Origin: Bacteroidota bacterium
GTDB taxonomy: Bacteria > Bacteroidota > Bacteroidia > Bacteroidales > VadinHA17
Direction of reading: 5' to 3'
Length of the DNA stretch: 10,680 bases
Assembly: GCA_030613125.1 (NCBI GenBank)
Contig: JAUWMO010000092.1
Location: 1-10,680, forward strand
Shown here one piece after another: positions 6,290-10,680 of this stretch. The notes beneath the pieces are model-generated. The model was given only the letters and a program-made list of their open reading frames with translations, searched no databases and had not been told where the DNA came from. Every line of letters starts with the position of its first letter. The first letter of the stretch is position 1. The translations under genes were made by a program, and so were the position numbers.

Positions 6290-7081
6290 GTGTACCACTT
6301 TCATCAAGATAAAGAAACCTATTTCAGGATTCAGTATCTGAATTCAAAGAATTCGATCCTGCCTTTTAATAAAGATTATGTTCCCTTAAACGCTTCAACC
6401 AGGGTAATGGAGATTGGTTCTGCCGAAGGCGGCAACCTGAAGCCTTTTGCAGAAGCTGGCTGTCAGTGCACAGGCATAGAACCTAGTTCGTCACGGATAA
6501 AGTTAGCCAAGAAATTCCTTGATAAAGAAGTTCAGAAAGGACAAATATCATTTATCAATAAAAATATTTATGACGTTAGTCCAATTGATCTGGAAGAAGT
6601 ATATGATTTTATTTTCTTAAAAGATGTGCTGGAACATGTTCATAACCAGGAAGAAATGCTGACAAGGCTTAAAGAATTTTTGAAACCTGACGGTAAAATA
6701 TTCTTCGGATTTCCATCATGGTACATGCCTTTTGGGGGTCATCAGCAAATGTGCTATAATAAATTTCTGGCCCGTTTACCGTATTTTCACTTACTACCGA
6801 TGGGAATTTACAGGAAAATACTTAATTGGTTTAACAAACATGAAAAGCAAAACGAAGGTCTGATTGAAATAAAAGAAACGGGAATCTCAATACAGAAATT
6901 TGAAAAGATACTGAAAACAGAAAACTATCGAATTATTAAAAAACAGTTCTATTTTATTCCACCTATCTATTATTATAAGTTTAGCCTTAAAACCAGAAAA
7001 TTGTACAGTTTCATTGGGAATATCCCATATTTTAGGGAATTATTTATTACATCAGCATATTATCTGATTGAAAGAATGTAA
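6290..7081 (+). CDS. Class I SAM-dependent methyltransferase
   Basis: The 263-aa protein has a Rossmann-type methyltransferase fold. The N-terminus (HQDKETYFRIQY) resembles a Bacteroidota methyltransferase group, followed by motif I VMEIGSAEGGNLKPF at 39-53, an acidic residue (E64) at the end of the second strand for the SAM ribose, and DVLEHVHN at 112-119, the usual DxLEH segment. The glycine motif is GSAEGG, not the common GCGEGG. The C-terminal 130 residues are aromatic- and lysine-rich (GFPSWYMPFGGHQQ at 140-153) and probably define the substrate, which I cannot name. The GTG start is used because no ATG occurs in this frame before the conserved N-terminus and an in-frame TGA lies upstream. 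The gene appears to be separate from the RNF operon and converges on the oxidoreductase, 17 bases away. Confidence 0.85.
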   Translation: MYHFHQDKETYFRIQYLNSKNSILPFNKDYVPLNASTRVMEIGSAEGGNLKPFAEAGCQCTGIEPSSSRIKLAKKFLDKEVQKGQISFINKNIYDVSPIDLEEVYDFIFLKDVLEHVHNQEEMLTRLKEFLKPDGKIFFGFPSWYMPFGGHQQMCYNKFLARLPYFHLLPMGIYRKILNWFNKHEKQNEGLIEIKETGISIQKFEKILKTENYRIIKKQFYFIPPIYYYKFSLKTRKLYSFIGNIPYFRELFITSAYYLIERM

Positions 7082-7098
7082 CTGTACTAAGATCATTT

Positions 7099-8163
7099 CT
7101 AAAGAATTATTTTTACAGTGAGATTATTTTTATCTATATTGCTTTTTTGCGCAGCTTCAATAATCCTTATCACATCCAGGGCTTCTTCAGGTTTTACAGC
7201 AAGAGCATCATCGTAGATAATAGAATTATACAGGTTTTGATAAAATAGCGGATAGTTACCTGGCAATCCGGGTAATATTCCATTAAATTTTTTCTTAGGT
7301 GATAGTGTATTCAATTTGCCATTATATTCTTGTGGCTCCTCACCCCAATTCTTACTTCCCGGCATTTTCCCGTTCTTCAGATCTTCTTCCTGCGGATCAA
7401 TACCATATTTTATAAAGGAACCCTTCGATCCATGGACCATAAATTTGGGTCCGGGTTCCCGTACCTGATAAGAACATTTTAATATAGCCTTAAAATCAGC
7501 ATAGTACATATGTATATGAAAATAATCATCCACTCTGCTACCTTTTCTTACCTTTTTAAGATCAGCAAAAACTGATTGGGGAAATCCAAAAAGCACCAAG
7601 GCCTGGTCTATTAAATGAGAACCAAGGTTATATAACACATCTGTACCGGTTTCCGGATCTTCCTTCCAGGTGTTCTCCTGAATAGAATCCTTATATCTGT
7701 CAAAGTGAATTTCAAATTCCACAATCCTTCCAAGCCATCCCTCATTTACAACCTTTTGTACAGTTAAAAAGTCACTGTCCCACCGGCGATTCTGAAAAAC
7801 CGTAAGAATTCTGTCATTTCTTTTTGATAGTTCAATAAGCTCCTTACCTTCCTCAACCGAAATTGTAAATGGTTTTTCAACAACTACATGTTTTCTTGCT
7901 TCAAGGGCTTGTTTTGTCATGGAATAATGTAGCTTGTCAGGAGTGTTCACCACAACCAGATCGATTTCAGGATCTTCCAATATTTGGGTATAATCTCTTA
8001 CAATTTCAGAATCAGGAAACATCTCTTCAGAAAGTCTTTTTGTTCTTTCAAGAACTTTCCTTACGATAAATCCTTCATTCGCCTTCAGCAACGGTCCGTG
8101 AAAAACCAATCCTGACATGCCAAATGAAGCCAGTCCGACTTTAATAATTTTAATCATAATCAT
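7099..8163 (-). CDS. Gfo/Idh/MocA family NAD(P)-dependent oxidoreductase
   Basis: This 354-aa cytoplasmic enzyme has an N-terminal dinucleotide-binding fold and a C-terminal Gfo/Idh/MocA domain. The first loop reads GLASFGMSGLVFHGPLL (10-26), like the YdgJ/IolW (YvaA) branch with its altered glycine motif. The catalytic-type lysine is K97 in VVVEKPF, and YNLGSHLIDQALVLFG (178-193) holds H183 and D186 of the family active site. Members of this branch oxidise or reduce polyols and sugars such as scyllo-inositol; the true substrate here is unknown. There is no signal peptide. The start may be the ATG at 8163 or, two codons in, the one at 8157. It is divergent from the DUF1080 lipoprotein gene with 107 bases between them, which hints at a shared carbohydrate role. 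Confidence 0.88.
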   Translation of the reverse strand: MIMIKIIKVGLASFGMSGLVFHGPLLKANEGFIVRKVLERTKRLSEEMFPDSEIVRDYTQILEDPEIDLVVVNTPDKLHYSMTKQALEARKHVVVEKPFTISVEEGKELIELSKRNDRILTVFQNRRWDSDFLTVQKVVNEGWLGRIVEFEIHFDRYKDSIQENTWKEDPETGTDVLYNLGSHLIDQALVLFGFPQSVFADLKKVRKGSRVDDYFHIHMYYADFKAILKCSYQVREPGPKFMVHGSKGSFIKYGIDPQEEDLKNGKMPGSKNWGEEPQEYNGKLNTLSPKKKFNGILPGLPGNYPLFYQNLYNSIIYDDALAVKPEEALDVIRIIEAAQKSNIDKNNLTVKIIL

Positions 8164-8187
8164 GGTGGTATAACTAAAAAATCAGGG

Positions 8188-8216
8188 TAAATTTATAAAT
8201 TTGTCAAAAATAGCAA
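8188..8216 (-). promoter_or_regulatory. Candidate promoter of the oxidoreductase gene
   Basis: On the - strand a TTG (plus-strand CAA 8214-8216) is followed after 18 bases by TAAATTTA (8188-8195), one mismatch from TAnnTTTG. The start codon lies 24 bases beyond. Support is moderate because the region is so AT-rich. Confidence 0.3.
8196..8203 (+). promoter_or_regulatory. Candidate -7 box for the DUF1080 lipoprotein gene
   Basis: TAAATTTG matches TAnnTTTG on the + strand and directly abuts the candidate - strand box, so the divergent genes could share a control region. No -33 TTG is seen at the right distance. The leader to the ATG at 8271 would be about 60 bases. Confidence 0.3.
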
Positions 8217-8270
8217 CTGAAAATCAATATCAATAATATTACACTTAATTCAAATCTAATTAATTTTAAA

Positions 8271-8966
8271 ATGAAAAAATCAGAAATTATTTTATCAGTT
8301 TTACTGATAGTGCTTGCTTTGTTGGTTTCATGCAATCAACCTTCACAAAAAGATGAAAACCAATCAGAGGAACAAACAAAGGAAGAAAACACCTTTATTA
8401 ATCTTTTTAATGGAACCGACCTTACAGGCTGGGAACAAAAAAACGGGACTGCACTTTATGAAGTTGTCGATAATATGATCGTTGGATCTACTGTAAAAGG
8501 GAGCCCGAACAGTTTTTTATGCACAGTGGACGATTACTCAGATTTTATTCTTGAATTTGAAGTTAAAGTAGATACTAACCTGAATTCGGGTGTTCAGATA
8601 AGAAGCCACAGTACTCCCGAATATAAAGATGGGCGTGTCCATGGCTATCAGATTGAAATCGATCCTTCTCCAAGGGCGTATAGTGGCGGAATATATGATG
8701 AAGCACGAAGAGGCTGGTTAAAAAACCTGGAAGATAATGAAGAAGGGCGGAATGCCTTCAGAAATGGAGAATGGAACCACTACCGCATTGAAGCCAGGGG
8801 ATATTCTTTAAAATCCTGGGTAAATGATGTTCCAACAGCGGAACTTATTGATTCCACTGACTCTTCGGGATTTATTGGTCTTCAGGTACATAGTGCTCCC
8901 GTTGAAGGCCTTAAGGTCAAATGGAGGAATATACGGATTAAAATACTTCCTCAGGATAAAGACTGA
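8271..8966 (+). CDS. DUF1080 (3-keto-disaccharide hydrolase-like) lipoprotein
   Basis: The 231-aa protein starts with a lipoprotein signal peptide: basic MKKSE, a hydrophobic core, then LVSC with C21 as the lipidated residue. A charged linker (about 22-40, with QKDEN at 26-30) follows, then one DUF1080 domain (about 41-226) opening with FINLFNGTDLTGWEQ and containing SGVQIRS and HGYQIEIDPS. The fold is a concanavalin-like sandwich. Characterised relatives cleave 3-keto-disaccharides or 3-keto-glycosides; activity here is inferred from the family. The protein would sit in the outer membrane or face the periplasm, possibly exposed at the surface. The oxidoreductase gene is divergent upstream, and the J-domain gene begins 23 bases after the stop and may be co-transcribed. 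Confidence 0.88.
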   Translation: MKKSEIILSVLLIVLALLVSCNQPSQKDENQSEEQTKEENTFINLFNGTDLTGWEQKNGTALYEVVDNMIVGSTVKGSPNSFLCTVDDYSDFILEFEVKVDTNLNSGVQIRSHSTPEYKDGRVHGYQIEIDPSPRAYSGGIYDEARRGWLKNLEDNEEGRNAFRNGEWNHYRIEARGYSLKSWVNDVPTAELIDSTDSSGFIGLQVHSAPVEGLKVKWRNIRIKILPQDKD

Positions 8967-8989
8967 CAAGCAATTATGTCATCCTATTA

Positions 8990-9553
8990 ATGTCCATTAC
9001 CTATTATAGAATCCTGGGGATTTCTGAACGAGCAGATATTTCTGAGATCAAATCTGCCTACCGGAGATTAGCAAAAAAGTTCCATCCTGATCTGAATAAA
9101 AGTCCTGATGCTCAGGAAAAATTCATTTTAGTAAATGAAGCTTATGAATTTTTGATCAAAGTTAAATCTCAACCTCTAGCTTATCCCGGAACAGGAACCG
9201 GCAGGCATCCCAAACCCGAGGACCTATACAATCAGTGGGTTAGAAGAGAAAGAATGAAAGCACGGGCAAGGGCAGCGAAAGAAGCAAAAAGAAAATTCGA
9301 TGAATTCAAAAAATCCTCGATTTACCGAACATCACAAATCATATTCACGTTTTATGACTATTTAAGTATTGGAATTGGAGTCATGATTATTTTTGCAACA
9401 ATTATAGGTCTTTACGCTGAAAGACATACTAAAGATGGAATTACTATTAGTAACATTGTTGCAGCAGTATTTCTATTATTTCTTGGTGTAATGTTTATTC
9501 TTTTTTCAATATCCAGCATAAAACACAGAAATAAAAAAGCTTATATTAAGTAA
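8990..9553 (+). CDS. Membrane-anchored J-domain (DnaJ-like) protein
   Basis: The 187-aa protein has an N-terminal J domain (about 3-57) with the HPD tripeptide at 32-34, which in the family stimulates the ATPase of DnaK-type Hsp70. It lacks the Gly/Phe-rich region, zinc finger and substrate domains of true DnaJ, so it is a class III J-protein. A basic, Arg/Lys/Ala-rich helix (about 84-108) leads to two membrane helices (about 116-143 and 150-173) and a short basic tail. The J domain probably faces the cytoplasm and recruits Hsp70 to the inner membrane. The client is unknown. The gene follows the DUF1080 gene closely and converges on cysH with only 37 bases between stops. Confidence 0.88.
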   Translation: MSITYYRILGISERADISEIKSAYRRLAKKFHPDLNKSPDAQEKFILVNEAYEFLIKVKSQPLAYPGTGTGRHPKPEDLYNQWVRRERMKARARAAKEAKRKFDEFKKSSIYRTSQIIFTFYDYLSIGIGVMIIFATIIGLYAERHTKDGITISNIVAAVFLLFLGVMFILFSISSIKHRNKKAYIK

Positions 9554-9590
9554 ATAACATAACTCATTATTTCTTATTAACATTTTTATA

Positions 9591-10298
9591 TTAAGGCCGG
9601 TTATGAAGCCCGCATTCTTTGCTCTCAGCCTCTTCCCACCACCATCTTCCTGCCCTTATATCCTCACCTTTGGTAATGGCACGAGTGCAGGGTTGGCAAC
9701 CGATGCTCATGTAACCTTTATCGTGCAAAGGATTGTAAGGTACAGAGTTTTTATGAATGAATTCCCAAACCTGATCATGACTCCAATTGAACAAAGGATT
9801 TAATTTCAACATCTCGTTTGATTCGTCCCAGTCAAGAAGCTTAGTATTAATCCGGGTAACTGATTGTTCACTTCTTAATCCGCTTATCCAGATATCGAAG
9901 CCTTTAAATGCACGCTTTAATGGTTCGATCTTCCTTGTATTACAGCATAATTTCCTGTTTTCGATGCTTTCATAAAATAAATTGATCCCCCGTTCTTTCA
10001 CCATCTCTTCAACTTTCTCAGCATCAGGGAAATATACCTTAATATTAATATTGTATTTTTTAGAAGTGGTATCAATGAGTTCATAAACTTCCTGGAACAT
10101 TCTTCCTGTATCAAGGGTAAAAATGCTAATGCTTGGATCTATTTGGGTGGCCATATGGGTAAGCACCTGATCTTCAGCCCCCAAACTGGTTGATAACACT
10201 ATACGCCCCTTAGACTCTCTCAAAAAGAAACCTAATGTTTCTTCAGGTGAAGATTTTAAAAATCTGATATTAAGTTCTTTAATTTGTTTACCGGTCAT
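9591..10298 (-). CDS. cysH: Phosphoadenylyl/adenylyl-sulfate reductase, APS-reductase type
   Basis: CysH reduces activated sulfate to sulfite in assimilatory sulfate reduction, using thioredoxin or a similar donor. The 235-aa protein has the PAPS-reductase P-loop STSLGAEDQVL at 36-46 and the catalytic C-terminal KECGLH with C229. Cys pairs C118-C119 and C201/C204 (CQPC) are the 4Fe-4S ligands typical of APS reductases (EC 1.8.4.10); enzymes that use PAPS, such as that of E. coli, lack them. APS is therefore the likelier substrate. The gene seems intact. Its usual partners (cysD, cysN, sulfite reductase) are not visible and would have to lie to the right or elsewhere. The ATG at 10298 is 29 bases from a good -7 box. 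Confidence 0.94.
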   Translation of the reverse strand: MTGKQIKELNIRFLKSSPEETLGFFLRESKGRIVLSTSLGAEDQVLTHMATQIDPSISIFTLDTGRMFQEVYELIDTTSKKYNINIKVYFPDAEKVEEMVKERGINLFYESIENRKLCCNTRKIEPLKRAFKGFDIWISGLRSEQSVTRINTKLLDWDESNEMLKLNPLFNWSHDQVWEFIHKNSVPYNPLHDKGYMSIGCQPCTRAITKGEDIRAGRWWWEEAESKECGLHNRP

Positions 10299-10327
10299 CA
10301 GATACTATTGAATTGATTTTTGTGCGG

Positions 10328-10335
10328 CAAAGTTA
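10328..10335 (-). promoter_or_regulatory. Bacteroidota -7 box of cysH
   Basis: The - strand reads TAACTTTG followed by CC, a full match to TAnnTTTG with the C often seen next. A TTG lies 16 bases upstream, closer than the usual 20 or so. Transcription would begin near 10321, giving a short leader to the ATG at 10298. Confidence 0.5.
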
Positions 10336-10429
10336 AACTATTAATTTATAACAATATTATTAAGTATTTTCGTTCTGCATTTCGAATTAGACCAATTTAA
10401 TTCAAAGGCATGAAATGAACATGAACTTA

Positions 10430-10448
10430 GTCACGCTGCAAGAGTGAC
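10430..10448. repeat. Small hairpin in the cysH upstream gap
   Basis: GTCAC (10430-10434) pairs with GTGAC (10444-10448); after one mismatch two more pairs leave a GCA loop. A second short stem, CCC/GGG, lies at 10464-10476. The gap 10299-10504 holds no gene that I can support. These stems could belong to the control region or leader of the gene starting at 10505, or be unrelated repeat remains. Confidence 0.35.
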
Positions 10449-10504
10449 GATCTCATAGTCTGACCCGATTTTTGGGAAACGCAGTGAATAAAAATTTTAA
10501 ACGG

Positions 10505-10680
10505 ATGAAATTATTACCAGCTTTTCAACCCGGAGATCTAACAGTAATTGTTTCATTAACAGTAACTATTATAGGTTACCTAATATATTGGTATATTTCC
10601 ATGTCCCAAATTGTACTGAAAAAACTCAGAGACGTATCAGGAAATGAGGCTGTGCAGTTACGCAAGATCTTATGGCAAAG
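10505..10680 (+). CDS. N-terminus of an unrecognised membrane protein, cut by the window edge
   Basis: An open frame from ATG 10505 runs to the right edge (58 complete codons). It begins MKLLPAFQPGDLTV, has one clear membrane helix at about residues 13-32 with an aromatic end (GYLIYWYIS), and then a charged stretch (LKKLRDVSGNEAVQLRKI) that is probably cytoplasmic. The frame stays open and codon use resembles its neighbours, so a real gene is likely, but too little is visible to name a family. No Shine-Dalgarno site or clear promoter box precedes it. Confidence 0.55.
   Translation, partial: MKLLPAFQPGDLTVIVSLTVTIIGYLIYWYISMSQIVLKKLRDVSGNEAVQLRKILWQ

Noticed and set aside
9603..9975. Short + strand open frames opposite cysH
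   Set aside because: They are antisense to cysH, which has all catalytic and cluster residues, and show no start signal or domain of their own.

Overview
The window most likely comes from the chromosome of an anaerobic or facultative Bacteroidota (Bacteroidales/Marinilabiliales-like) bacterium. The signs are a low-GC composition, the gene order rseC-rnfBCDGEA, the long four-ferredoxin-motif RnfB, few strong Shine-Dalgarno sites, several matches to the Bacteroidota -7 promoter box TAnnTTTG, a DUF1080 lipoprotein and REP-like hairpin repeats. This placement is inferred from gene content; nothing here fixes genus or species.

Layout. 1-170: a cluster of small hairpins belonging to one repeat family. 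186-530: non-coding DNA with an AT-rich 18-bp perfect inverted repeat (260-297) that is also a 12-nt tandem repeat, and a 10-bp inverted repeat with distant arms (395-404/456-465). 531-5987: a complete, tightly packed RNF operon, rseC, rnfB, rnfC, rnfD, rnfG, rnfE, rnfA, all on the + strand. 5988-6289: a non-coding stretch with a 15-nt tandem repeat, an inverted pair of hairpins related to those at the left end, and a good promoter candidate. 6290-7081: a class I SAM-dependent methyltransferase (+). 7099-8163: a Gfo/Idh/MocA oxidoreductase (-). 8271-8966: a DUF1080 (3-keto-disaccharide hydrolase-like) lipoprotein (+), divergent from the oxidoreductase. 8990-9553: a membrane-anchored J-domain protein (+). 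9591-10298: an APS-reductase-type CysH (-). 10505 to the right edge: the start of an unrecognised membrane protein (+).

How the genes work together. RnfB, C, D, G, E and A form a membrane complex that passes electrons between reduced ferredoxin and NAD and couples this to Na+ or H+ movement. All expected cofactor ligands are visible: eight Cys in RnfC, five four-Cys sets in RnfB, flavinylation threonines in RnfD and RnfG, and one membrane Cys pair each in RnfA and RnfE. RseC, first in the operon, is a usual companion. The oxidoreductase and DUF1080 lipoprotein may act on related oxidised sugars, but this rests only on their families and divergent arrangement. The methyltransferase, J-protein and CysH show no clear link to RNF.

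I see no CRISPR array, tRNA, rRNA, phage or transposase gene. The protein systems are known families. The least explained material is the non-coding repeat structure on both sides of the RNF operon.
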